From the NCBI GenBank assembly GCA_008704415.1, contig VXIS01000183.1:1-64000 (forward strand): a DNA stretch of 64,000 nt, in the 5' to 3' direction. This DNA is from Sphaerosporella brunnea. Taxonomy: Eukaryota; Ascomycota; Pezizomycetes; Pezizales; Pyronemataceae. Positions 45,501 to 57,114 of this stretch are shown in pieces; position 1 is the stretch's first letter, and the number at the start of each line of letters is the position of its first letter. The translations under genes were made by a program, and so were the position numbers. The notes under the pieces are model-generated. The model ran no database searches and was not told the origin of the DNA. It saw only the letters and a program-made list of their open reading frames with translations.

Positions 45501-46601
45501 ATTTCTCACTATGCCGACCGCCTGAATGGGCCCGTCAGGAGTGCATACAAACGAGCCGTTACCCTCATGATATTGTTCGGACTCAGCGAGAGCTTGGACT
45601 TCCTCGGTGTTTGTCTCGCATTCTGGTACGGAGGTCGACTTTTGAGCTTTGGTGAATACACGGCGCAGCAGTTCTTCGTCGTCTTCATAGCGGTTGTGTT
45701 TGGAGGGCAAGCTGCCGGTTTCCTCTTTGGCTTCACGACAAACCTCACGAAGGCTCACGCCGCCACAAACAACATCATCCACCTGCGAAACGCAAAGCCG
45801 ACCATCAACGGCTCGACCGGGAGCGACTTGCCGCCATCCGAAGAAGGGAAACCTGTGATCGAATTCAAGGATGTACGGTTCGTTTACCCCACGCGTCCAT
45901 CTGTCTCGGTCCTGCGACGTTGCAACCTCCAGATCATGCGTGGCCAACGTATCGGCCTTGTCGGTGCATCTGGCTGCGGCAAGACAACCATAATCGCACT
46001 GTTGGAGCGGTTCTACGACATAACCGGTGGCGAGCTCCTGATCAACGGTGTTCCTCTTGCTTCACTCGATGTCCACAAGTACCGTGCCACTCTGGCGCTC
46101 GTCTCCCAAGAGCCAACCCTCTATCAAGGCTCGATCCGGGACAACATCACGCTCGGCACCCCCGCTGGCGAAGTCTCAGACGCCGAAGTTGAGAATGCGG
46201 CGAAATCCGCAAACATCCACGACTTCATCATGTCGCTTCCGCAAGGCTATGATACCGATGTTGGCACCAAAGGTGTTGCCCTTTCCGGCGGCCAAAGACA
46301 GCGCCTGGCGATCGCCCGTGCATTGGTCCGGGACCCCGAAGTTCTTCTTCTCGATGAAGCCACCAGTGCTCTCGATACCGAGAGCGAACGTGTGGTCCAG
46401 GAAGCTATTGACACCGCCTCACGAGGCCGAACGACTCTTGCGGTTGCACATCGGCTCAGCACTATCCGGCATTATGATCGCATCTTTGTCTTTGACGCTG
46501 GACGTGTGGTGGAGGAAGGAACACATCAGGAACTGGTCGACAAGAAGGGACGCTACTGGGCAATGTGTCAAGGTCAGAGTTTGGATCGGGAGGCGGTTTA
46601 G
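42514..46601 (+). CDS. Full-length ABC-B (MDR/P-glycoprotein-like) transporter
   Basis: Four exons (42514-42729, 42784-43556, 43612-43701, 43757-46601) give 1,307 aa in the TMD-NBD-TMD-NBD order of fungal MDR exporters. Exon joins restore GGIKDYI|TLWSYAQPID, EF(R/S)IMYCAYALSFWYGIRLL and GGTVV|TVFFSCIIATSSLTIIAPS. The first NBD has Walker A GASGSGKST (454-462), signature LMSGGQ (566-571) and Walker B ILLLDEATSALD (from 589). The second has GASGCGKTT, ALSGGQRQR and VLLLDEATSALD. All catalytic elements look intact. The first intron has a weak GTAAAA donor. It would sit in the plasma membrane and export hydrophobic compounds or a lipopeptide; the substrate cannot be told. No biosynthetic genes adjoin it directly. 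Confidence 0.95.
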
Positions 46602-47073
46602 AACATACGGCTTTTTTTTTTTTCTTCGGTGCATAGAGCGGTGAGCAATGTTTGCATGTTTTCCGTTTATTTCCTATGTTTTTGATTTCAGCGGGGTTTT
46701 ATAATGTGGCCTATAATTATCTCCACTCCCTTAGGGCGAAAACGATCGGTAATAATGAAGTATGCTATCTGATCGAGATCTGTTCCGGCCATTATGAACT
46801 GTTATTACAGGGCCAAACAAAATTTGCGCCGGCCAGGGCGTGTTTCTTCTTCCAGTTCGAATGATAGCGGATGAACCCGCTACTCTAACTAGTGGCCGCA
46901 TCGGCGCCGATGGAGCGTTCTCGGAAAACCCGGGGGCAGCCCTGTCTCGCGCCGACCGACCACTACCCCTCCTCAATCGCTATCTCCGAGCTATCCCCAC
47001 ACATCAATTGCAAAATAAATATTTAAGAAGTCCCACAAGCATTGAGCACTTAGCAGCAACATCAACAGCCACC
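46602..47073. other. Intergenic, ABC 3' flank and DLH promoter
   Basis: A T run follows the ABC stop codon at about 46612-46623. AATAAATATTTAAG near 47014-47027 is a possible TATA-like element about 50 bases before the next start codon. Confidence 0.4.
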
Positions 47074-47971
47074 ATGACCTCCAAAGCCTGCTGCACCATC
47101 CCCGCCGTAGTCTCCAGCACGGACGACTACGTCCTCAAGGGCGAGTACACGACGCTCGACGGCATGAGGACGTACGTGACGGGGGCGGCGGCAGCCTCGA
47201 AAACCGGCGTCCTGGCCATCCACGACGTTTTCGGGCTGGACTATTGGCAGACGCTGCAGGGCGCCGACATCGTCGCGAGCACGGGGCGCGTGGTGGTGAT
47301 GCCCGACTTTTTCCGCGGGGCGGTGTTCGAGCCGTCGATCATACCCGCCGACACGGAGGAGAAGATGCAGAAGATGGTGGCGTTCCTTGACGGGCCTGCA
47401 AACTTCGAGAACAATACCGAGGCGGTTAAGGCTCTCGTTCCTCTGCTCAAGGAGCGGTTTCCCGGCGTCGAGAAGTGGGCCCTCTTGGGTTATTGCTGGG
47501 GTATGTTTCCCCCAACCCCCCCCCCCCCAACTTTTTGATGGACGATTGGCTAATTGTGTTGAAGGCGGAAAGGTAGCCACTTTGCTCTCGCTTGAGGGTT
47601 CGCTTTTTGCGGCCTCTGCGCAGGTCCACCCCGCCAGGCTGGACCCCGAGGAGGCAAAGAAGCTTACGATCCCGCACTTGTGTATTGCCACCAACGGCGA
47701 GGATGCGGATACGGTGCAGAAGTTCAAAGAGGCCGTGGAGGCGAATGAGGGGATTGCGGAGAAGAGCGAGGTCGTGAGGTGGGAGGGCACTTTCCATGGC
47801 TTCATGGCTGCCCGCGTGGACTTGAAGGAGAAGGAACACTTGGAGTACTACGAGAAGGGGTGAGTACCAGCCAGATTTCCGGGGGAGGGGGGGTTTCACA
47901 AGGCCGTTGGCTTACTTGAATTGAACAGATACAAGAAGGTGGTTCAGTTCCTGAAAGCGACTTTGGTGTAA
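47074..47971 (+). CDS. Dienelactone-hydrolase-family protein
   Basis: Three exons (47074-47500, 47565-47859, 47929-47971) give 254 aa, typical for the family. The alpha/beta-hydrolase triad is visible: nucleophile Cys141 in GYCWGG (split by the first intron, GYCWG|GK), an Asp in NGEDADT and a His in FHGFMAAR. VLAIHDVFGLD and VVVMPDFFRG are typical of DLH proteins. The N-terminal CC motif (SKACCTIP) is also common in fungal members. It has no signal peptide, so it is probably cytosolic, hydrolysing lactones or small esters. The first intron carries a long C-rich run (about 47508-47528). The start ATG has a CAGCCACC context. Confidence 0.9.
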
Positions 47972-49665
47972 ATGCGGTTATGGTGGTGTTGATAGTTAAT
48001 TGTCTCTCCGCCGTAGAAATTTTATACCCTAGAGTACCGTATTATCTCGGCAACAAGGCAAGAATACAGGCGCGGAATGTGCTGTATATAGTATACAATG
48101 AGCTGCAGGCTCGGGGTGGAGCGCAAAGTAGAACCTTAAACAGGGGGGTCAAAGGCAAGCCGACGCCGGAGACAAGTCGAAGACGGCGCGTCCGTTCGTG
48201 AAGCGTCACCAAAGATCTTTCTTTTTAATCTACTCCCACCATCACCGGCGGCCCTTTGCAGTCAAAGTAGGCCGCCACGATATCGAGCATCTAATATGTG
48301 GGATTCAGTCAACTGGTGGGTGCTTCCCGACCGGGTTTGGAGAGACGACGAACCTATGTCTCCACCGCGCTTTGGGTCTCGATCACCAACAGCCGCTCCA
48401 AACGCCCTCCGCCCCGAGCGAGCCTGCGCGGCTCATTATATTATTTCCGCGCCGGTTGTTCTTGCCTTGTTACCGAGATAACACCAGTGCCGATCGGCGT
48501 GTTAGCGAAATCTGTGAGAGATAAGATCAAACCTAATCGAGACTCAATACGTTCTTGGGCAGCCGGTGTCACTATGCCTTTTTTGCCAGGTAAGTGCACG
48601 TGGGGAACGTCAGAACTGCTAGTAGAGGCCAAGCCTCGCACACGGTTCCCGCCCTACAGCATGCCACGGATGACCAGAGAAATTTGAGGCAGCAGTGGGC
48701 AGAACATCGCGGCAGCGAAGAGCAAGAAGACAGAACTGCTGGACAGGACGCGGCCCGGGGGCTGAAGACAGAGCGATGCTGGTGGCTCTGGCTGGGTGGT
48801 CTGGCACATGGCGGCGACAACTGGTGGTACGACATCGACGTCACCCAGCCAGCAACCAAAAAGCCAGCAACCAAGCTGGAGCCGCCTCCTCTTCGCTGTT
48901 TTACAACATCCGATTTCCAGCCAGCGCGGGGTTTCGGCCTGCCTTGAGCATCGCTATTTCGGCATGGTAGAGAAGTCATGACTTGTCACAAGACGTGACA
49001 TGGCTTGACGTTATTTTCACCAGATGTCCGCGGATAGCCTAGGCGGTCTGCGACATCGGAATAGATTCAATAGAACAACCACTCGTCACTGCAGAGGTGG
49101 GTGCTCAGACAGATGGAAGAGGGGATCGAGGGAAAGATGTCTTTGTGCTTGAAACCGGGAAGTGGTGTGTGTGGTGATTTTTTACAGTGCATCATGGCTA
49201 TCACTCGACTGTTCCATTTCTTTGGGTTTTTTTGGTTCTATGCCGCTCTAAACGGGCAAAACTGCACTTTGTGCAAAGAATACCCCAACTGTTTCGGGAT
49301 ACTAACCGGCTGAGCGAGACCATTGGAACACGGGAAGTTGTTGCAATTGCACCGTGAGTGTTCGGTTGCCCCCCCCCCCAGCCGGTGCTACCTATTCTGA
49401 TTCTCCGTCTGGACGACTCCAGTCCCGCGAGCCGCGGGTGCCGGTTGCCATATCACCTAGTCTCGCCCCACCCCCGCGGGGAAGCGACAAGCGAGCCCTC
49501 GTCACGTCCATATGACGACAGCAGCCATCAGACCACCCACGACACCTCTATAAACTCTCAATTCCCGCCCCACACGGCCACATCCCCACCACACAGAACA
49601 TTGAAGCAGGAAGAAAAAAAAAACATACACACACACACACACACGCACCACGCCACACCACCAGC
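47972..49665. other. Intergenic, no supported gene
   Basis: Several overlapping frames of 60-130 codons exist on both strands at 48.2-49.0 kb, but none shows a domain or codon pattern that marks one as real. CTATAAAC at 49549-49556 is a likely TATA box, and an (AC)n run at 49626-49644 lies in the leader of the next gene. Confidence 0.4.
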
Positions 49666-49983
49666 ATGTCATCGGGCCAAGAGAACCCCAGAAGGCCCTC
49701 CCAGACGGCGCACGAGGGCGAAGGCACCCACACCCCCTCCGGAATGAGCAGGCACTACCTCGCCGAGGGCCCCGGCGTCGAGAAGGCCGCCCCGATCGTC
49801 GACTATGTCTCCCACAAACGCCCGGATGACCCCGACTATATCCCCGAAGCCTGCGGAATGCCCGGCGTCGATATTCCCGACGAGGGACATCCCGATCACA
49901 AGCCGCCGCCTGGCGAGAAACCGATGAAGAGCCAGCAGGAAGGGATGGGGGGGAGTATGGGGGGTCAGCAGGGGAGTAAGTAA
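49666..49983 (+). CDS. Small hydrophilic protein of unknown function
   Basis: An intronless 105-aa protein, probably disordered: Pro, Gly, Asp and Glu rich, with no Trp and a Gly/Met/Gln tail (GGSMGGQQGSK). The words HYLAEGPGVEKAAPIVDYVS and PDDPDYIPEACGMPGVDIP look conserved rather than random. TATA-like CTATAAAC about 110 bases upstream, an AC-rich leader and a clean ATG in CACCAGCATG support a real gene. Other reading frames also stay open here because of the GC-rich composition, so some doubt remains. I do not recognise the family. Confidence 0.65.
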   Translation: MSSGQENPRRPSQTAHEGEGTHTPSGMSRHYLAEGPGVEKAAPIVDYVSHKRPDDPDYIPEACGMPGVDIPDEGHPDHKPPPGEKPMKSQQEGMGGSMGGQQGSK

Positions 49984-52067
49984 GATGGAGGAGCAGGAAC
50001 CGTGCAAGCAGGAAAGAGGGGATAAGGATAAGGAGGAGGAGGAGAAGGGAGAGTTGTTTGATTATTGTTGAAAGAGGAGGAGGAGAGTTGAACGAAGTTT
50101 TGGCTCACGCTTTGAATTGAATTTGTTGCGAGCTCTCGGGGCCTTCGTCGTTGTGTAATCCTCCGTTTTTGTGACCCGCCATGATCGCTGGGCAGAGCGC
50201 AGCCACATGGCCCGAACATGAAGTATATATTGTCTTATCAGTGAGTGATTAGTCTTTCCTGTCCACAAAGTTGGGGAATAGGGAGATCCGGCAGGTCTGA
50301 GGCTGGTGCTGCCGGAAACTGGTGGATGCATTTGTGGATTCACTGAAGTCCGTCAAGCAAAACTCCAACGACTGTGAACTCTAAAACTTCTCGCATGCAC
50401 CCAATGCCGGCAGCACCAACCTCAAAACCCCAAATCCTGCCGGATCCCCCTAACGAAGCGTCGAATGGCCGTATGCGCATAGGCAGGTTTTGCAAAAAAA
50501 AAAGTTCGGAAAGAAGTTCGGGCCCAGGTTTTGCAAAAGTTTGATTAAGCGATGATGTCAAGGCCATCTCATCACCACCACTACCGCTGAGAAGCCCACA
50601 CTGGCAGGCAAGGGCGTTACCGTTGCAGCGACTGAATGAAGAATATCTAACACCCTCCCAAGCTTTCGCTTTTATCTCTCAAGATCCCAGAGCTCCTCCA
50701 AACTCGCAACTCCTGCGCACGACTTAGCCACGCGTGAAAGCGCTGGCTCTCCCCAGTTCCTACATAGGTTGACAGATCAGAGGTGGTGACGTCCGGGCCT
50801 TCGTGATACCCACCACAATTGAAACTGCCATGGGCCGGCTTCCCTCCACTACTCAGCGTCTTATGTTTACGGTTAACGGTGCCAGAAAGATCATGGTACT
50901 TTTTGAAGTTTCGTAACTTTTTTCTGGAACTTTGTCAGCTAACCATATCAGGCAAAGAAACCGGCCTAATAAGTTGGTGTAAAGCAATAATCACGGTGCC
51001 AAAGGGCAACGCAGAAGTCCACTCGCAGTTTCTGTGCTTTGCTCCCTCGAAGGTTCTCATGCTCGGCATATACAGCTCGGTATGTAATCCCAGGATAACG
51101 GCCGCGCAAGGCTGGACTCCAAGGTGCATCGCGCTTTCTGGCGGTTTGTGTTCTCGGGCCGACTCGGAAAAATAGGGACGAGTAATTTCCGTGAAGCTGG
51201 ACCTCGGCCTCGTGCATGGACCTCTGCCACTACTCACGGAGAACAAAGCATTCAGCGCAGTCTGCGTGCATCCGGGCCCGGTTGCGCGTGAGTGCCAGTG
51301 CCGATCGCAACGCTACGCTTTCGTCCACCTACGCGACTCCATACATACCAAACACCTTTTCGAGAGGAATCTGGAGCTTCGGGGGGCGGCGGCGGTCGAC
51401 TGGTGGGTACGGGGACGGTTGCGCAAACGTCACCAGCGACCGCGGGTGCAGTCAACAAACAAAGCAAACAGTTAACCCCACCCGCAACTACCTATGACAG
51501 AGAAAACGATGCACTCCGATAAGGGAATACCGAACGTTCCTGCATAACCTGTCGTAAGTAAACACCGTTCAAACCTCCCCGGGTTTCGGCTCCAGTTGCT
51601 TTTCTTTCTTGCGAAACCGCGCTGCCGAGTGATCAGCGATGCCGCACGACGCGCCTCTACTCTGAGTTAGCACCGCATTTTCTCGCGAGTAAGGGACGCC
51701 CACGTGGCTTAGTGACTCTGCGGCTCAGTGACTTCGCCAGGTTGGCCAAGTCCAGCTCCGAAATCACCCACCGGGGGCTGACCACCAAGCCGTTCGTATC
51801 TATCTCAAGAAACCGTGCCACGAGCAGCCACATATCTAAGTGATACGTACTGGTATATTTATTAGATTCTTGCTTGCGATATCCCGTTTTCCGGCGGTTG
51901 TTTTTCACGACCGGGTAATTTTGTGGTGGCACACCGAGTACCAGGACGTTGGGGGATTGATTATCCACGCCGTCCTCCTCCTCTCATCAATCATCGGCCA
52001 ATGTCCAGATTTACATATGAAAATTGGCGCTAGTAAATACATGATATCACAGGCAGTTAACGTACCG
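49984..52067. other. Intergenic with one fold-back element
   Basis: No supported gene. Contains the fold-back element at 50275-50455. Frames at 51.0-51.97 kb show no recognisable protein. Confidence 0.4.
50275..50455. mobile_element. 181-bp fold-back element
   Basis: The left arm has GATCCGGCAGG, CTGGTGCTGCCGG and GGTGGATGCA; the right arm has the inverse order with CCGGCAGCACCAACCTC and CCTGCCGGATCCCCCTAA. Arms are about 55 bp with small indels around a 60-bp centre. No coding sequence. Confidence 0.55.
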
Positions 52068-52132
52068 CATACTGCCCAGATTTTACCGAATCAACTCCAA
52101 CAGATAAGAAGGGGGATCCGGAAGACACACAC

Positions 52133-52163
<31 letters not shown>

Positions 52164-52484
52164 CAGAAACAGAAGAATAGAGACACATTTCGAGGATCAA
52201 AACCCGAGCCCGTGCGCCGTTGCTCCGACTAGGACTCCGGAATCCAGGATCCAGGATCGTTTGCTCCTTCGATTTCACCAGGGAAGCATCAAACTCGTCA
52301 ACACCCAGGTTTGCCTTGACCTCCGTCTCGAGATCCTCGTTGCCCAACATCGAGGGGTTGAAAGAGAGAGCACCGTAAGGCTCAAATGTGGCCGCCATGA
52401 TGATGATGGAAAGGACCGTGGAATGGACACCAGCGACGTTCACCAATGCATGGTGGATGGATCCGGTCTTGGTGTAAACGCGGT
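52068..52484 (-). pseudogene. Truncated second copy of the 362-2022 MFS-like gene
   Basis: Bases 52190-52484 match the last about 270 bases of the first gene: VNVAGVHSTVLSIIIMAATF, then EPYGALSFNPSMLGNEDLETE and LGVDEFDASLVKSKEQTIL, against the same order near 362-630. The duplicate starts abruptly at 52484, in the middle of the last transmembrane region, so it cannot encode a transporter. Small insertions shift the frame at the old C-terminus. The 3' flank is copied too, with an A run grown to about 30 bases (52131-52163). A DNA-level segmental duplication rather than a retrocopy, because the homopolymer is poly-T in the gene's sense. Confidence 0.85.
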
Positions 52485-52926
52485 ATCAACCCCGCAGTGA
52501 GCAGAGAACAGAAGTAGAACCCCACGACCTTAAACGAACGCAAAAATCCAGAAAACGCCAGGCGCTTAATAATTGCCGGTCTGGGCTCCCGGGAGGACCT
52601 GGCGTGTATCTAGCGCCTATCAAGGGCGGGCTGTTTGGCACTTGTCTTGCAACGGTAAACTATCAGCCGAACAGCATTCGCCAGGCACAGGATGTCGATG
52701 AAGATGTATCTAGGGTAGAATGGCACAAGAGAAGGCAGCGAACATCTACCTCGGTCGGTCGGTGCAACAATGAGAATGAGATAAGGTCCAAAGCTGCATG
52801 CCTTTAGACATGAGAAAGGGAAAAAAACGATAAACAGGACTCCACCACAAAACTCGACATAAAAACACGTCCACCACTAACAGCATCAATCCAACCATGT
52901 TGCAATATTCATACTTGCATGCTTAA

Positions 52927-54144
52927 CTAACCCCACTTTCTCAACGGGAAATCCGAGAAGCTCAAGCCCTTGATATCCGAGAACCCATCCACCAGATTGT
53001 GGAGCTTAGGAACCCAACTGCAGTTGTCATGCCTATTACTGGGAGTGTTGTAGCTGCAATTATGGTTACTCCACTGGTAGTTTTGCACATAAGCACCGCA
53101 ACTACAATATCCATTACTGCGCGAGCTTGAATGTGTGTTGGTGGTTGGCAATTGCAGAACGGGGATCTTCTTCAAGTCGGCTGTGATTCGGTTAAGGCTG
53201 TTGGTATACGTGCACGCTCCGCTGACTAGCAAGGACCGATAAAGGTGTCCGAGCTGCAAGGTGTCGCATTCTTTTCCATTATGACCAACCGTGCACGTGG
53301 TCTTGGTTTGCCAGTCCTCGGAGAGGTAGGAACATTCCAGTCCTTCGATGTGAGACCGGATATCTTTCACATATTTTTCTCGGCGTTCAATAAGTTTTGC
53401 TGTTTGAAACGATTAGATTAGGTAGGGTGAAGCTACGTAGGGGCTGGACTTACAGGAAACGGTTGCTGGAACACAATCAGCCAGCGTGCGCTTCGCGTCC
53501 CCAAACACCAACTGGTCCTCAGTGCCCTGCGACGGACTGCCGCTCAAAATCAAAACCTTGGAGACCTGGGTGAAGATGTCTCCAGGGCCAAAGACCCACG
53601 AGATCAAAAGCCAGTCTTCGGGATTCGTGGTGGTCGTGGACCTGAGATTGGTTGTCCAGGTTTTGGCGATCAACCGCAAGGCATTGTGCAAACTATACTT
53701 ATCACATATAATCGCGGCCTTCACCAACTCCTCAATCTTCAAAGCACGGTCCGCATTGTGGTACTGCGCATGCAAGGCATACAGTATGATCTTCATCATC
53801 TCAGTGTCGTCGCCTTCCAGCTTCGCAACCACCGGTTTGTCATCACCGCGCTTCCGGGCGTCGCGCAATGCAACTGCTTCGGCAAATTTTGAATTCCGGC
53901 CAAGCATGTTTGAGAACACCGCAGAGGTAGCGCACAGAACCTGCGAGTACACAAGGTAGTGTTTCGGTTTGGAAGTTGCGTCAACTGATACTGCGAGCAG
54001 TAAATCGCCGTCCCGGACGATACGAAGGCAGGAAGCGAGCAAATCATCGATGGAAGTAGCGGCAACGCTTGCAGTCGCTGAGTTGCTCTTCGGCTCGGTC
54101 GACCTATAGACTCTGCCGAACCGCACATTGTTTTGCTCACTCAT
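52927..54144 (-). CDS. BTB/POZ domain protein, paralog 2
   Basis: Two exons (54144-53454 and 53399-52927), intron with GTAAGT donor and CAG acceptor, 387 aa. The BTB core reads DGDLLLAVSVD, HYLVYSQVLCATSAVFSNML, AIICDKYSLHNALRLIA and LLISWVFGPGDIFTQVSKVL, parallel to paralog 1 at 36730-37853. The C-terminal half has DTLQLGHLYR and the shared SWVPKL...GLSFSDFP..WG ending, plus an extra Cys/Asn-rich insert (GYCSCGAYVQNYQWSNHNCS) absent from paralog 1. The frame is open upstream of the chosen start, but the MSEQ start matches the BTB paralog better. Presumed interaction adaptor; partner unknown. Confidence 0.87.
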
Positions 54145-55534
54145 TACGGCGGCGATCCGGGAGAATTGTGATCGAGGAGAGTGGTTCACTTTGTGGAGCC
54201 ACCTGTTTTCTATCACGGGTAGGGGCCTAAAGTGAAGATGGCTGAAGGATCTGGAGCGGGTAGGTTGATAGCAAGCTGCAACTATTAGAATCTTGGAGGC
54301 TGAGTGAGTTGGGAGGAATGGGATCATACCAATGATGGCTGGATTGCAGTGTATAGGAGAATGAATGGGATGTGGGGGCATGCGATGTGAACTGATGAAT
54401 GGGATGTGGGGGCATGTGAGGGATGTGAACTGATCTCCGTTGTCGTGCGGGGAATCCGTTACACCAGGCCTCGTTATTCCTGTTTGGGCGCCGGTTGTCT
54501 CAAATGGAAAATGGCAGTTCCATTGCCGCAGGACATGCATATGCATACAAACCACAATACAAGCAGATGATATATACCCACTCGCGCGCGCAACGTCGTG
54601 AGTTTGAGCTAAAAACCGTGCTTCTGGCTCAAGATGCAATATTCAACCTTGAGGCATTGTTTGGCGTACCGCTTATATGGCAAGATGCTACATAAAAAGT
54701 CCGTCAAAGCTTAGGTTTGTGATATTGAAACCTCTACTGATACCAGAATTTTGACCGCGTATCGAGCACAATAGTCGTTTTGATACTACAATTTGCATTA
54801 TATTCTGCGATATCAAAGCTTGCCTACCTAACCCCAGGTAAGTACCTAGGTGTACATACATAGCTCACAGTAGGTACCTGTTATGGCACGCTGAACCTCA
54901 GGTACCTCTAGGAATGTTACGTGCACACCCCCCTTTCGGTCTCGGTTTTCTCTAGGTTTTATCTCTACGAGAGATCACCCTTTAGCAGCAATATCGACCC
55001 AGAAAAATTCCATCGCACACATCCTTCCCTTCCCAGTTTTCAGTGATTACCAATGATTGTCACTGAGTAACTACTAAGTAAGTACTTAACTAGTACCTAT
55101 TCATTGGTAAGATCAGTGCTCTCAATAGCCAGCCCAAAAAGCCCGGGCTGACAGTCCGACTGTGAAAATGGGCCGGCTGCGGGCTGCGACTTTGAATGTA
55201 GAACCCCTTAAACCATACAGCGTGATGATTGATGAACCAAACCCGCGGCGACAACACCCACTAGAGTTGACACCGTTGCTCACTGGGACGCAAATATAAT
55301 AGGATGTTATCAGAAACGCTTGCTACTCGCTCTACTCACTGATCTCTGCATTGAAAGAACCATAGGGGTGAGACGTGGCGCTCCAGCCGGCGGTTGAAGT
55401 GTGTTTGCACAAGCAATTGACGCAGCCGGCCCTGTTGAGAACGCTGAGTAAGAAACCTGTCGGCATATAATACAAACAAACCCGCCTTTTAGGAGATACA
55501 TACAAAGAGATTTATTGATTGACTTGTGTACATT
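54145..55534. other. Intergenic with GGTACC-rich patch
   Basis: No supported gene. Bases about 54835-55105 repeat AGGTACCT, TACCTAGGT and AGTACTTAAC-like words many times. Confidence 0.4.
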
Positions 55535-56253
55535 TCATTCCAAGGGACCACCCAAAACCATCATCACGTCGGCCAGAAAGACTGCGAGACCGATAGACAC
55601 GCCTTTCCGGTGCATCCAGGACACGAAGTTTCCTATGTCCATAAAAGTAGCACCGCTTACGCTCAGCGTCTCGAGAGCTTCACGGTTGTAGAATCCTAGA
55701 TACCGAAGGGGGACAGGATGGAGGTAGGCGGTGAGAGCTCCTTGGCAGACCGTGAACACACTTCCCCCAATGGATGGAAGGGGCGCCGATTCCTTGGCTG
55801 AGCTTTTGTGATGGTTCTGGGGGGGGCTCTGGCATCGTCTGGTGGAAGCCAAATTGTGGGGTCGCCCAATGCTTGCACCCTCTGCGACAGGCCGTTCCGA
55901 AGTTGATGAAGGTCTCGCCGGTGATGTGCAGAGTCACGAACTTGCTGGTAACCGTCTTCGCCAAACCGATAAACAAGGGCTGTGTTTGAGGGGTAAGCAG
56001 CGAGTTCTTCCGCGGACCATTGGCCGAATCGCGCGATAGCTCGGGCGATGAGTGCCTCTTTACGCTTTCCTGGTTTTGGAGGTGTTTGATCGATCAGAGA
56101 ATCAAGGGCGCCCCCCACCCCCCCAACGAGATAACCGTTCATGCCAAAGGAAAGCTGAGATCTCCCAGGAAGATCGTTCTCCCAACACGGGAAATGCAAG
56201 CTCCCGAATTTGAGGAACGTGTCACCAAAGGGGAGAGAGACAAAATTCATCAA
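55535..56253 (-). CDS. Possible hypothetical gene, structure unresolved
   Basis: Overlapping minus-strand frames give MMNFVSLPFGDTFLKFG, then GMNGYLVGGVGGALDSLIDQ and KRKEALIARAIARFGQWSAE in one frame (56253 downward), and a hydrophobic VSIGLAVFLADVMMVLGGPL ending at 55535 in another. They could be exons of one small gene joined by an intron near 55.85-55.95 kb, but I could not find a splice that clearly fits. No domain recognised. A pseudogene or chance frames are equally possible. Confidence 0.25.
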
Positions 56254-57114
56254 TTACACTTGAATCGGAAAAAACCATCATCCGCTCTGTTGCCTCCTTC
56301 CTCCCCCAAAACCTTGCCGGTCACAACCACAGGCGGGAGCGGTGGCTTACCGCGCGCGGGATCCCGTGGCGCAGTGACTGAGCCGTCGCTCCCGCCTTTG
56401 GTTCTGTCCTTACTAGAGAAGTTCTGCCAAGGTCCGACCTTTGTTTCCTGACGCACAGATTCGGTTTGGTGCAACCATGCCAGTTGTCGGGTATGAGGCA
56501 TAGTCTTTGCCCCCCCCCCCCCAAATGCACCGCTCCTAAAAAAAAAATTGTCAAAATGCTATCAGGTGAGCGACTGTGAGTCTACCTGCTACCCCCCACC
56601 GCGGCATCCTCACCGCCGCGCCCGCTCATGCCCATCAGGGTTACCCAGGCTGCTGTCAAGCTCCAGCACCGCTGTGCACTGAGCCGCCGGTATGGATGAA
56701 GACGGGCCAATCATGCAACAGGTTGACAATACCATCCGGATCCGTAGTGCATGAAATCTTTACAACATTCCAGAGGTTTGCTTGCACCTATCTGCTGTGA
56801 TTCGGGAGCTTCCTGTTCGGCGCCCCTGAGCCGCGTGGAGTAAGATTAAATGCGAAATCCTTAACTCTCACCCAGTGGCATCTTGTCAAATATTTGCGGA
56901 CCGGTGGCATGGAGACAAATACGGCCTAAAATGGGTGGCATTTCCATAATTAACCGTTCTTTTTTTCATAGACCTACGAATTCCAGGAGGGGGGAACGTT
57001 CAGGCTTTATATTTCTTCTCACACGCAATCCAACAGATAGGTTTAGAAAACATACATAGTTCCAAACCCAGGGTATCCTCATTACTAATGCTCATACCAT
57101 TACAGTTCTCATCC
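56254..57114. other. Intergenic, no gene seen
   Basis: Contains a C run (about 56511-56522) and the 3' flank of the DPP IV gene. No supported frame. Confidence 0.4.

Noticed and set aside
45324..45947. 207-codon minus-strand frame within the ABC transporter
   Set aside because: Antisense shadow of a conserved transporter exon; no start context or domain.
46840..47073. N-terminal extension of the dienelactone hydrolase from an upstream ATG at 46840
   Set aside because: The extension has no family similarity; the ATG at 47074 gives the usual length and the typical SKACCTIP start.
47062..47805. 247-codon minus-strand frame across the dienelactone hydrolase gene
   Set aside because: It crosses the introns and active site of an intact gene on the other strand; no domain.
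52131..52163. A-run beside the duplicated MFS fragment as evidence of a retrocopy
   Set aside because: The run is poly-T in the sense of the gene and lies within copied 3' flank that also holds a shorter A run at the source, so this is a DNA duplication with run expansion.
54145..54639. 165-residue N-terminal extension of BTB paralog 2
   Set aside because: In frame but low in family resemblance; the start at 54144 matches the paralog layout, and the upstream part contains TC-rich leader-like sequence.
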